Origin: Alosa alosa
Lineage: Eukaryota; Chordata; Actinopteri; Clupeiformes; Clupeidae
Direction: 5' to 3'
DNA: 64,000 nt
NCBI RefSeq assembly: GCF_017589495.1
Contig: NC_063195.1
Coordinates: forward strand, 21,197,231 to 21,261,230
Shown here: positions 54,640-64,000 of the stretch, piece after piece
Numbering within the stretch: position 1 is the first letter of the stretch
How the letters are laid out: each line of letters starts with the position of its first letter
Program-made: the position numbers and the translations under genes
The notes under the pieces: generated by a model
Database searches by the model: none
What the model was told of the DNA's origin: nothing
Seen by the model: only the letters and a program-made list of their open reading frames with translations

Positions 54640-55445
54640 CCTTTAAAAGAGAACAATGTGTAATTGAATATGGGAGCCAAAGTTCCTTGATTACCAATGA
54701 TAACCCTCTCTGTGGGAGCTACATCATAAAAGGCCTGGTCATAAAAAGGCACTCAATCAAATGTTCTTCTTCAATCCATGATGTTTATGGAAAGGCCCAT
54801 GTCCCTCCCCAATATTCAACTATGCTTAAAATGCAAATATTTGTACACATTACACATTATCACTCACCGCTTTCTGAAACAATCACTTGCAGACAATCTC
54901 AAACTAAATGTAACAACAAACTAAATGTAACAATTGTTAACTAGAATAAATTGTATAGCCAGCAGCCCGTGTAAAGTTAGGATGTACTTATGGATAGGAC
55001 TTATTTGTACTACTCTTATGCTACTGTTACTACACTGCAATTGTACTGTTACTGCACTGCACATAACTATACATACTGTACATATCTGTCTATACGGTTC
55101 GGATATGTATACTGCTGTGACATCTTCACAGGATGTGTTAATGTTCCCATCAACTGTTGATGTGACATTTAATGTTGAAACATTTAATGTTGTAATGCCA
55201 ATACTTTATTTACATGCAAGGTTATGAAACTGTGGTAAAACAGGTCTCCGTCATAATAACTAAACCACACACAAACATTTCCAGTTGGCTTCTGGCATTA
55301 GCATTTCTGAGGGGAAAAAACAACACAAAATCTGATAAATAAATTCCTGTGCTCTGAATGCATTCCTCTGCCTTTTGTCTTTGAGGTTCATAGACACACA
55401 TGCCATCCTATCATTTGCAAGGATCTGAAGTCTCACACATGTGAA
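54640..55445. repeat. Diverged 0.8-kb duplication, second copy
   Basis: Counterpart of 51575-52335. It contains an extra segment of about 140 bp (54990-55130) rich in TACTGTTACTGCACTGCA words. The preceding 54500-54640 resembles intron 3 of the MFAP4-like genes (GGAGCCT(A/G)GGCT(T/G)CCTACAGA), so a dispersed repeat lies there. Confidence 0.8.
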
Positions 55446-55504
55446 ACACTATCATGTGGGGCACCCTGGCATGGGATAGGTACAACTTGTAGACAGTACA
55501 CCCA

Positions 55505-55620
55505 GTACCATACCTGTCAACACTCCCGTTTTTCCGGGTTTCTCCCGTATTTCAAGGTCATCTCCCAGCACCCTCCCGTTTTGTTATTTCTCCCGGAAAA
55601 CTCCCGTAATTTGCATGGCT
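55505..55620. repeat. Transposon-end-like block with CTCCCG iterations
   Basis: TGTCAACACTCCCGTTTTTC followed by several further CTCCCG(T/G) words. It resembles the terminal region of a fish hAT-type element. Only one end is recognisable. Confidence 0.4.
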
Positions 55621-55624
55621 ATCA

Positions 55625-57100
55625 AACTTCATTTTAAAATCATTGATGCATTCAGGTTGCCAGGTTGTGTATGAAATACACCCTACACATACACGATCAC
55701 TTAGTTTCAATTTCAACCGTTTTGTCATAGGCTAAAACCTGGCAACCCAAAACCCAAATAAGGAAGCGGGTGCCGACTGCGCAGCCTGAGTCTCGTCGTA
55801 AGCAAGCTGGCTAGTTGAATGGCCTACTCCAGAACTAGCTGTTGTGAAATTGTTGGGAATTTAATTGATTAACACATCACATAAACTGTTATTGAGTGTT
55901 GTGGATACACTGAACTTGTTCCCTCGTAACCAAATCTGACAGCAAGCAGCTTTGGAGTTTTAGAAGTAGGCGAAGTAGGCTGCAGGCAGGCTGGTGGATA
56001 CATAACATAACTGGCATGCGTAAGGTAATGGTAAGGTAAAAGCAGCGACCGAAATGCAGTGTTGAAACACGTGTATGAAACGTATTAAATATGCAAACAC
56101 ATATCCGATATAAACACTGTATGTAGGGGACAGGACCATTGCAACGTCTCATTTGTGCACAAAACACAAAAACATCAAATGATGATGACTAATCAACAAA
56201 ATGTCAGCATGTCAATCACCTGTCAAGGGGGAGAACCTCGATTTCTGATTTGACATGACGTATGGAAACTAGGAGGCCCTGTGACATTATGTATCGTATA
56301 AAGAACATGGCATCATGATTTACTGTAGACTTCAGATTGTACAAACTTTCTCAAGGGGGATAGCCTGGAAAATCCAGACCCTGGTTTTCTAGAAAGATCA
56401 AGGGTCTGGCCACGAATAATGAAAATGGCCCAACTCAAGGGGCATCACCAAGCATGCATTTGAAAATCTCACTGCACGCAATTGGATCACACTACAACAA
56501 ATGTTTACTGACTGATTCCGGACTTTGATGCAATTGGATAACACTACGACCAATGTTTACTGACTGATTTGTTGCAGCGATGTCATCATCTGTTTAGTTC
56601 GCCTCATGGCCCGCCCGCCTACAGTATATCAGATACACCGATGTGATTGGTTCCTCGCGATGCAAGGGGTAAAAGTAATGTGCATCATTACTGCCAGAGT
56701 GTCTCTCAGGGACAATTCAATTGTGCTTTCTCATGAACTCTGGAATTTCCAGGGTACAAGGGGGACAGGTTATCTACAGATACCTTTGATTCACTCTACT
56801 GCATTGGGGTGTATGGCCAGACTTTGTCAGGCTGTGTCCATTGTCAGTACTTGTGAATTAAAACTTTGTGATCAACGGCAGCTCTCTTGAGTCTCAGCGT
56901 GTCTTCTTGGATCAGGTTGTACCAGAGTGCTATTCTTAATTATTCAGAGTGCTAATTAGATTTTACATTGAGCAGCTATTGTAATCTTGCTTCAGAGAGG
57001 CCTGTCCCCTCTGCATGTCACAGCACTTAGTTTAGTTTGGACCCAAACATTCCTAGGCTCTAAGCAAAATCAAATGGATGCAAAGTGGATGAATGGAAAC
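55625..57100. other. Intergenic, no recognised gene
   Basis: Contains CCTGGAAAATCCAGACCCTG (about 56366) and an inverted similar block CTCTGGAATTTCCAGGGTAC (about 56738), possibly the ends of a 0.4-kb element. No exon was recognised. Confidence 0.45.
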
Positions 57101-57104
57101 GGCT

Positions 57105-57305
57105 GGTAATGACTTTTCAAACGTCATTCAGCTGTTTAAGCGAGACGTGGCCAGTGTGCTGTGGAGCTACACTGAGGTGGTTACTACCAGCATCCATGGG
57201 GAACCTGTGGAGTCAGTGGATGAATACAAGTATTTGGGCACAACCTTTGAGTCTGCTCACTGCCAACACTGAGCTAATTCTCAAGAAATGTCAGAGATGT
57301 GTCAG
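57105..57305 (+). mobile_element. Non-LTR reverse-transcriptase remnant
   Basis: The plus strand reads GEPVESVDEYKYLGTTFES, then in another frame LTANTELILKKCQRC. This is a common C-terminal reverse-transcriptase block of fish LINEs, with VDEYKYLG as its strongest word. At least one frame change is present, and the remainder is lost into a GT-rich tract (57298-57363). Confidence 0.75.
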
Positions 57306-57364
57306 TGTGTGTCAGTGTGTGTGCGTGTGTGTGTGTGCGTGCGTGCGTCGCGTGTGTGTGTGTG

Positions 57365-58305
57365 CCAGCCTGATTTCCCCTCATAAGATTTTATCAGTCC
57401 CTCTGCTGTACATGTTTCAGATTAACAGATGAAGGCTGCCATTTTCTTACTTTATTTTCAGCAAGTCCTCACATCTCCACCTACAGGTAGATGCATGTAC
57501 ATGTTTCAGTTTGGTATTTTTCCCCCAAAGTGTTCTGATGAATATGCTTCAAATGAACAGGGACCAGAGACTATTCTGGAACACTTCTCTATTCCGGGAA
57601 CACATCTTTATTTATTCACTTTATCTCTTTTTTACCACTTCTCACAAGTAGACATTTTGTCCACACAGTCATTGACAGGTGAGATATAGTGATGTACACA
57701 TGCCTGATTAAGGAGAAAATATTGTCCCACATACTCCAGTTATTTTGTCAAAGAGCAAAGTGTCAGGTGCATTTACTGTAGGAAGGCAAATATCTACAGG
57801 AATGTCACCAATTACCAACTGTCCCGTATTTCCAACCTCTTACGTGTACATGTACTGTTTGTGTCACTTAATATTAATTTCTATACAAACCAAGATGACG
57901 GATTCCTAAAGAAACGCAAGCACCCATACCAAATATATATACATTTTTATACATTTACAGCAAATATCTGTCCATTTTACAAAACCCTGGCTGTGTGTAG
58001 TGTGACTGACGGTTCCCAACCAAAAGAGATTAGTACTACAAATAACCTGTCACTCAGACGCAAGCCTCTTGTCAGGGGATTCACATGTACCTGTGGGTAA
58101 TGCACACTCATGTCCAAGTAATGACCAAAGGCGAATACAGCGTAATAAAATGGCGTATCTCAATAATCCACTGGACACGGATCAGCAGCCAATCGGCCAC
58201 ATTTGCTATTAGCGAACTGACAAAGGTCATGTGCATCAAAAGCCCTTGTCCTTTGGGAAAAGGGGAATTATTGTCTTGCACTTTTTTGAGGTCACGAAAG
58301 TGTGT
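57365..58305. other. Intergenic, no recognised gene
   Basis: Short open frames only. No domain, RNA gene or clear transposon end was found. Confidence 0.45.
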
Positions 58306-58311
58306 GACAAA

Positions 58312-58440
58312 TAGGGTTGCAAAATTCCGGGAATTTTCTAAGTTGGAAACTTTACATGGGAATTAACGGGAATATATGGGAATTAACTGGAATAATCGGG
58401 AATTAATGGGAATAAACTGGGAATTTTTAATATGGCAAGT
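58312..58440. repeat. Repeat of GGGAATTAA-type words
   Basis: GGGTTGCAAAATTCCGGGAA followed by about eight variants of GGGAAT(T/A)AA(C/T)(T/G)GG over 100 bp. It has the look of a fish DNA-element terminus with subterminal iterations. Confidence 0.55.
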
Positions 58441-58444
58441 TAGT

Positions 58445-59255
58445 CTATAACAGGGAACTTAAATGTAGTGGACAAAAGCCTATCTTGCAGTCTAATATTA
58501 GTTAAAACAACCTGATTTAATGCAATTTCAGTCAAATTTCTACCCTGCACATTTGTCAATCACATGCATACAGCAATCGACATAGGCTGCTAGACATAAA
58601 GGAAATCTATGGTTCGTTTATATGCATGGGGGAAAAATGTTCCAACCAATCAGATTTTGTTGTTGAGTGGTGTGGTGTATCTTGGGCAGTTCAGTGTTGC
58701 TAGTTTAGCACGCTAGTAAACCATAGGCAGAGAATGGGATTCCCGCTAGCATGCTAGCTAGCTTTGTATGCTAAGCTAAGCAAAATACGAACATACAAAT
58801 CATACTGCTTATTACGAAACAAAATGTTAATGTTTGTATATGAAACAGTTTGTATGAATTACCTGAGTACTGAGGATAGTCAGTCTGCTATCTGGACTTG
58901 ATTTATCTAACACCTGCTGCCAGTGGATGATGCATACTGTAGAGGAAATGTGTTGAGCTGAAGGAATAAATGCAGTATTGGTTTCAAATCTGCATCTCAA
59001 AAAGGCAGTGGACACCCTACTATTTCCTAAAATAACACACAAGGCCAATACACCATTACTTAGTCATCTTTATTTATTTGTATGTAATTTTAAATCAAAT
59101 GTAGTTGCTTTTTGTTGATACACACATATAAAAGTAAAATAACATTTTGACCAATTGCATATTTAATTTATTATTAAAATCAAAAAATCTCTCTCACTCA
59201 CAAGTGTATCGGAATGTGAAAAAGTCTCTGCAGCAACAAACTAAAGTCAAATGAC
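58445..59255. other. Intergenic, no recognised gene
   Basis: AT-rich with no recognised exon. A CTAGCATGCTAGCTAGC word cluster at 58745-58761 is locally palindromic but short. Confidence 0.45.
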
Positions 59256-59261
59256 GGTGGA

Positions 59262-59500
59262 TTAACACTCCCAACCCTGAGAAAACTCATCCACTCTTAC
59301 TCTATCTACATCTGTTTAATCTTCACATAACATACATTAGATTCAAGTTCAAATTGTATGAACAACACTATTACTAAAGTGGTTTAACACTCCCAGCCCT
59401 GAGAAAACCCGTCCACTCTCACACCATCTTTATAATCTCCACATAACATACAGCAACACACAACATTCTGGGTTCAAGTTCAGATGTCATTGTAAGAAAT
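59262..59500. repeat. Imperfect tandem duplication of about 120 bp
   Basis: The blocks starting at about 59262 and 59384 share TTAACACTCCCA(A/G)CCCTGAG, TCCACATAACATACA-like and GTTCAAGTTCA words in the same order. Confidence 0.8.
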
Positions 59501-59637
59501 TCAACACACATGTTCTATCTGATATATGACATGTTTGGTGTGGTTGGAAACTTGGATAAACAACTTGCTGAAAATATGTCGTGTACACGATCAATTACTT
59601 AAAGACAAAAAGGACAAAAAATGAAAAGGAGCATTAG

Positions 59638-59950
59638 AGAGAAATGTGTGTGTAAGGGAGAGACATGTGTGTGTAAGGGAGAGACATGTGTGTGTAAGGG
59701 AGAGATATGTGTGTGAGGAAGAGAAATGTGTGTATAAGGGAGAAATGTGTGTGTAAGGGAGATAAATATGTGTGTGAGGAAGAGAAATGTGTGTGTAAGG
59801 GAGAAATGTGTGTGTAAGGGAGATAAATATGTGTGTGAGGAAGAGAAATGTGTGTGTAAGGGAGAAATGTGTGTGTGAGGAAGATAAATGTGTGTGTAAG
59901 GGGGAGAAATGTGTGTGTAAGGGAGAGATATGTGTGTGTAAGGGAGAGAA
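59638..59950. repeat. Minisatellite, 17-22-bp units of GTGTGTGTAAGGGAGA
   Basis: About 15 units alternating AAGGGAGA and GAGGAAGA versions. Histidine/threonine-rich minus-strand frames (HTHISLPYTH) are by-products. Confidence 0.95.
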
Positions 59951-59997
59951 GGACAAATGAGGGATGAAACATAAACATGGCAACTGACAAAGTTGTT

Positions 59998-60287
59998 GGG
60001 GCAGCCGTGGCCCACTGGTTAGCACTCTGGACTTGTAACCGGAGGGTTGCCGGTTCGAGCCCCGACCAGTGGGTCGCGGCTGAAGTGCAAGGAACCTAAC
60101 CCCTCACTGCTCCCCGAGCCCCCTGTTGTAGCAGGCAGCTCACTGCGCCGGGATTAGTGTGTGCTTCACCTCACTGTGTGTTCACTGTGTGCTGTTTGTG
60201 TTTCACTAATTCACCGATTGGGTTAAATGCAGAGACCAAATTTCCCTCACGGGATCAAAAAAGTATATATACTTATACTTATACTAT
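59998..60287 (+). mobile_element. tRNA-derived SINE, essentially complete
   Basis: The tRNA-like head has box A (TGGCCCACTGGTTAGCAC) and box B (GGTTCGAGCCC). The anticodon-loop-like CTTGTAA suggests a tRNA-Thr ancestor. The body contains GGATTAGTGTGTGCTTCACC, and the 3' tail is CTCACGGGATCAAAA with TATAC repeats. The body and tail equal the 3' UTR of the LINE at 28907-29105, pointing to the LINE that mobilises it. Confidence 0.92.
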
Positions 60288-60324
60288 ATAAACAAGAGAA
60301 GGGATGATGCTAAAGAGAGGAAAC

Positions 60325-60767
60325 ACACACACACATAAACAGAGAGAGAGAGAGAGAGAGGGAGAAAGAGGGTGAGAGAGAGGAAGCAGCTAATACAGAG
60401 AGCAAGGACAACAGAAGGAGAGATGATCTTACACACACTCAGAATCCACCCAACACACACACAAACACACACACAGAGACAGACAGACAGACAGACAAAC
60501 AAACACACACACGTACAACAATGTAAGGGGAGGAGGGAAAGGATGATGCAGGGCAGATATACATGTATAGAAACACACACACACACACAGAATCCACCCA
60601 ACACACTCACACACACACACAAACACACACACACAGAGACAAACAGAGACAGACAAACAAACACACACACACACACACACACACGTACAACAATGTAAGG
60701 GGAGGAGGATATACATGTATAGAAACACACACACGCACACACACACACACACACACTCAGAACCCCC

Positions 60768-60799
<32 letters not shown>

Positions 60800-61002
60800 A
60801 CAGAATCCCCAACACACACACACACACACTCAGAATCCCCAACACACACACACACACACACACAGAGAACCAGACAGAGACAGACAAACACACACACACA
60901 CACACACACACAGACAGACAAACACACACACTCACATGTCCAACAATGTACAGTAAAGGGAGGAGGGAAAACAAAGGGAGGGATGATGCAGGACAGACAT
61001 AT

Positions 61003-61036
<34 letters not shown>

Positions 61037-61380
61037 AGACAGACACACACACACACACACACACAGACAGACACACACACACACAATGTAAGGGGAGGAG
61101 GGTTTGAATTTTCCCTTGGGGATCAATAAAGTATCTATCTATCTATCATCTAATAAAGGGAGGGATGATGCAGGACAGACATATGGACACACACACACAC
61201 ACACACACACAGACAGACAGACACACACACACACACACACAATGTAAGGGGAGGAGGGTTTGAATTTTCCCTTGGGGATCAATAAAGTATCTATCTATCT
61301 ATCATCTAATAAAGGGAGGGATGATGCAGGACAGACATATGGAAACAGACACACACACACACACACGAACAGTGGGTGTG
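60325..61380. repeat. CA-rich composite array, first part
   Basis: (CA)n tracts alternate with recurring spacers: AATGTAAGGGGAGGAGGG, GGGAGGGATGATGCAGGACA and GACATATGGACACAC. Two adjacent units (about 61085-61240 and 61241-61396) also contain a LINE tail CCCTTGGGGATCAATAAAGT with TATC repeats, so a tail insertion was itself duplicated with the repeat. All long frames here are simple-sequence artefacts. Confidence 0.9.
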
Positions 61381-61409
61381 TGGCTCTCCTCTCCTGCGGG
61401 ATTAGGAGG

Positions 61410-61984
61410 TCATGTGATCTGGCAGAGGGACACTGAGGAGTTATACACCCTAAACCCAGGATAGAGGGGCTCAGTGAATGTGGAGTGGAACGTGTGCAGG
61501 TGGGCGAGTGTGTTAGAGGAGACGCTGTAGAAGGACAGAGTGCCTGCTGACCAGTCCAGGTACACTCCTACTCTGCTGGAGCGGGAGGAGGGGGCAGGTA
61601 TGGCAGTCTCCTTATAATTGTGCCAGACAGAGTAACTGTTACTAAAGCACTGCAGTCTCCAGGACTTGGCATTACGTCCAAACACGCAGCTCTCCCCCAG
61701 CCTCCCCTTCCTCTCTCCCAGCCTCCCCTTCCTCTCTCCCAGCCTCCCTTTCCTCTCCATGCTTTTATAGGCCACTGCTATATAAACATGACCACTCCAC
61801 TCAGCCTCCCAGTAGCAGCGTCCAGACAGACCCTCTCTACACAGCACCTGAGGGTAGGAGTCAAATCTCTCTGGGTGGTCAGGATACGGCTGCTGCTCAC
61901 TCCCACATGTCACCTTTCTGTTCCCCTCAGAGAGAGAGAGACGTCTGCATGCTGTGTTTGGGTCCAGTGTGAGCTCACAGGCAT
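61410..61984 (-). CDS. PRY-SPRY (B30.2) exon, probable last exon of a TRIM/NLR-type gene
   Basis: A protein-interaction domain used for ligand or pathogen recognition in fish TRIM, NLR and related immune proteins. The minus-strand exon starts after a pyrimidine-rich acceptor (CCTCTTGTGTGCAG, first base 61984, phase 1) and ends with a stop at 61410-61412, giving about 191 residues. PRY: ACELTLDPNTACRRLSLSEG. SPRY: GRCYWEAEWSGHVYIAVAY, VGVYLDWSAGTLSFYSVS and EPLYPGFRVY, i.e. the usual LDP, WEAEW and LDxxAGTLSFY motifs. Odd feature: the loop after YKSM contains three exact copies of ERKGRLG (21-bp units at about 61690-61755), not usual in the family. Upstream exons are not visible before the window ends, so the parent gene is unknown. 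CA-rich arrays flank it on both sides. The frame is fully open, so it may be functional. Confidence 0.85.
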
Positions 61985-62059
61985 CTGCACACAAGAGGAG
62001 AGGAGAGAGGAGAGAACATCCTCATCAGAACATGGGGTAGGAAAGGACATGTTTATAAC

Positions 62060-62468
62060 ACACACTCTTACACTCTCTCTCTCACACACACACACACACA
62101 CAAACACACACATGTACAAAAATGTAAGGGGAGGAGGGAAATAAAGGGAGGGATGATGCAGGACAGACATATGGACACACACACACACACTCACACTCAC
62201 ACTCACACACCACACACACACACGTACACTCACTAACATACACACACACAAACACACACATACACCCACTCACACACACACACCACACACACACACACGT
62301 ACGCTCACTCACACACACGTACACCCACTCACACACACACTACACACACACACCACACACAAAGAAAAAAACAAAACACACACACACACACACACACATA
62401 CACTCACACACACACACCCACTCACCACACACACACACACACACACACACACCACACAAAAAAAAAAA

Positions 62469-62524
<56 letters not shown>

Positions 62525-62574
62525 TAAGGGGAGGAGGGAAATAAAGGGAGGGATGATGCAGGACAGACATATGG

Positions 62575-62607
<33 letters not shown>

Positions 62608-62760
62608 TGTACACCAACTCACACTCACACTCACACTCACACACGTACACTCACTAACATACACACACACAAACACACATACACCCACTCACACACATAC
62701 ACCCACACACACACACACACACACCACACACACACACACACACCACACACACACACACAC
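62060..62760. repeat. CA-rich composite array, second part
   Basis: Same spacers as the first part (AATGTAAGGGGAGGAGGG, GGGAGGGATGATGCAGGACA) at about 62122 and 62525, separated by CA/CTCACA tracts. The PRY-SPRY exon lies between the two parts. Confidence 0.9.
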
Positions 62761-62764
62761 GACT

Positions 62765-63380
62765 GGAAAATCGCTATGCCATTCTGACCGAGGATGAGGA
62801 GCCCCTCCAGCCCCGAGACAACCATCCTGGTCCCTCCTCAAAGTCGGCGCCCCCCCGACCCCTCCTCCCCGGACCTCATCAACCTCCACCCTGGTCATCG
62901 GCAGTTCCATGGTTAGAGACCTCTGCATTCCCCATCATGTAGCGTCCCTCCAAGGTCTACTGCTTCCCTGGTGCCAAGGTCCTTGACATCCAGCAGAAAC
63001 TCCCAAGCATCCTGGCCCGCCACACCAAGGTCAACAACATCATCGTATACGTGGAGCACTTAACGACATCAGAGATAAGCAGTCAGTAGCACTGCAGGAA
63101 AACTACAAAAACTCTCATCACCACCCTGATGGGCACAGAAAAACGCTTTGTCATCTCTGGGCCTCTCCCTACCTACAGAAAAGGTGCTGAGATGGTCCAG
63201 ACTGTTCGATCTCCACACCTGGCTCAAACGCTACTGCGCTTCCTAAGCATCCCCTATGTCAACAACTGGGGCTTGTTCTGGGAGAGGCCCAGTATGCTGA
63301 AGCGTGATGGTCTCCACCCAAACCAACATGGAGCCAGGCTACTCTCTGACAACATAGCGTCCACACTGAGACATTGACAT
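62765..63380 (+). mobile_element. L2-type LINE ORF1 with SGNH-like esterase domain, decayed
   Basis: Plus-strand pieces in changing frames read LVIGSSMVRDLCIP (start of an SGNH/GDSL-type fold), NDIRDKQSVALQENY, FVISGPLPTYRKGAE and DGLHPNQHGARLLSDNI (the DGxHP motif bearing the catalytic Asp and His). This esterase-like domain is known in ORF1 of several fish and amphibian CR1/L2-group LINEs. Frame changes in the first 300 bp make it non-functional. The ORF ends TGA at 63375-63377. Confidence 0.75.
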
Positions 63381-63422
63381 TCTGTAGAAAATATTACAGA
63401 TTCACGCCCCCCAGGTATTGAT

Positions 63423-64000
63423 TTGAATGGCATTATACATGTGGATGAGTCTGAGAATGTTTTCTGCAGGGTAACATACAATACTACTACCATAGATCAA
63501 GCTGTGTCATGCAATAGCATGACTTATGCTTATAGTTCTATTCCAACGTTGATTTCTACCCAACGTATAGTAAAAGGAAAAGACCAATTTAAAACTAGAA
63601 ACCTAACAAATATTCTTTCCATACCTCAGCATATTCCTCAAAAGCCAGAGGCATTTTCAGCTAACATGGGTTTACTAAATATAGGTGCACTTACTACCAA
63701 AACCTTTGCAATAAATGATTTTATTAGTGAAAAAAAATTGGATTTTCTGTTTCTTGTTGAAACCTGGCTGACTTCAGACAGCGAAGCTGTTCTTGTTGAG
63801 ACTTGTCCCCCAAATTATAATTTCTTCCACTCAATTAGACAAGGCAAACGAGGTGGTGGAATTGCCTCCATTCTCTCAAACAAATATAGTTGCACTAGAG
63901 TCAACTTTTTTGGCTAATTCGCTTCCTTTGAGTATATTGCCCTCACTCTGAAGGCTGACCCAGCTGTACTTCTATTAACCTTATACCCCCTCCTAAACTA
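63423..64000 (+). mobile_element. L2-type LINE ORF2, endonuclease domain, decayed, runs off the window
   Basis: From about 63666 the frame reads GLLNIGALTTKTFAINDFI, LDFLFLVETWL and GKRGGGIASIL, the APE-like endonuclease N terminus of L2-clade ORF2 (N and E of the active site visible). A stop at 63915-63917 interrupts it, after which FASFEYIALTLK continues in frame. The reverse-transcriptase half would lie beyond position 64000. Together with 62765-63380 this is one LINE copy in plus orientation. Confidence 0.8.

Noticed and set aside
57285..57432. Continuation of a 115-aa plus-strand frame beyond the LINE remnant
   Set aside because: The tail is translation of a GT-rich microsatellite.
59591..60025. 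Three overlapping His/Thr/Pro-rich frames, 118-144 aa
   Set aside because: Translation of the GTGTGTGTAAGGGAGA minisatellite in all three minus frames.
60001..60072. tRNA-like sequence with boxes A and B
   Set aside because: Continues into the SINE body and tail and has imperfect stems, so it is a SINE head and not a tRNA gene. Same reasoning for 54196-54270 and 27354-27401.
60284..61129. Cys/Val-rich and Thr/His-rich frames up to 217 aa
   Set aside because: Translation of CA/GT dinucleotide arrays. Also rejected at 61910-62928.

Overview
The window looks like repeat-rich chromosomal DNA from a teleost fish. The protein-coding signal is split into introns with consensus splice sites. The mobile elements (L2-type LINEs, tRNA-derived SINEs, PIF/Harbinger, hAT, a Ty3/Gypsy element) and long CA/AT microsatellites are of types common in fish. 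The abundance of words such as 'taggcctac' would fit a clupeiform, but I cannot establish the species. There is no operon-like organisation and no CRISPR array.

Two genes are convincingly intact. Both are five-exon, minus-strand, MFAP4-like secreted fibrinogen-domain proteins (copy A 556-3065, copy B 39694-44956). They are paralogous and lie in a larger segmental duplication (about 1-8900 versus 39470-47600). Their central block is almost identical while the ends are much more diverged, which suggests gene conversion. Copy B has a far longer first intron that has collected several non-autonomous DNA transposons. A third real exon is a PRY-SPRY exon (61410-61984, minus), probably the last exon of a TRIM- or NLR-type immune gene continuing beyond the window. 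A decayed P2RX7_C-like gene lies at about 11440-12564. A short first exon with an ISRE and CCAAT boxes lies at 5887-5997 with no recognised remainder.

Layout: 0-9 kb, MFAP4 copy A, a possible solo LTR, the ISRE exon, a 71-nt perfect palindrome and a hAT element whose empty site is preserved in the paralogous locus. 9-15 kb, nested inverted-repeat elements around the P2RX7_C pseudogene, including an AT-rich 1.6-kb TIR element with an iterated 13-mer. 15-25 kb, an L2 LINE split by a 3.5-kb PIF/Harbinger element, then a three-copy tandem array with long AT tracts. 25-29 kb, sparse sequence and a SINE/LINE chimera split by a MITE. 29.2-35.8 kb, a young Ty3/Gypsy retrotransposon (minus) with damaged gag-pol and an alanine/proline octapeptide repeat. 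36-39.5 kb, sparse sequence and a strong hairpin. 39.5-47.6 kb, MFAP4 copy B and its duplicated upstream region. 47.6-59.6 kb, an L2 LINE, a 65-bp dimeric satellite, MITEs, a SINE and a diverged 0.8-kb duplication. 59.6-64 kb, minisatellites, a complete SINE, a CA-rich composite array around the SPRY exon, and the 5' half of an L2-type LINE.

The two fibrinogen-domain genes and the SPRY exon are of innate-recognition type, and the ISRE exon could be interferon-responsive. I see no direct evidence that they act together. All calls come from reading the sequence; no alignment or database search was possible.
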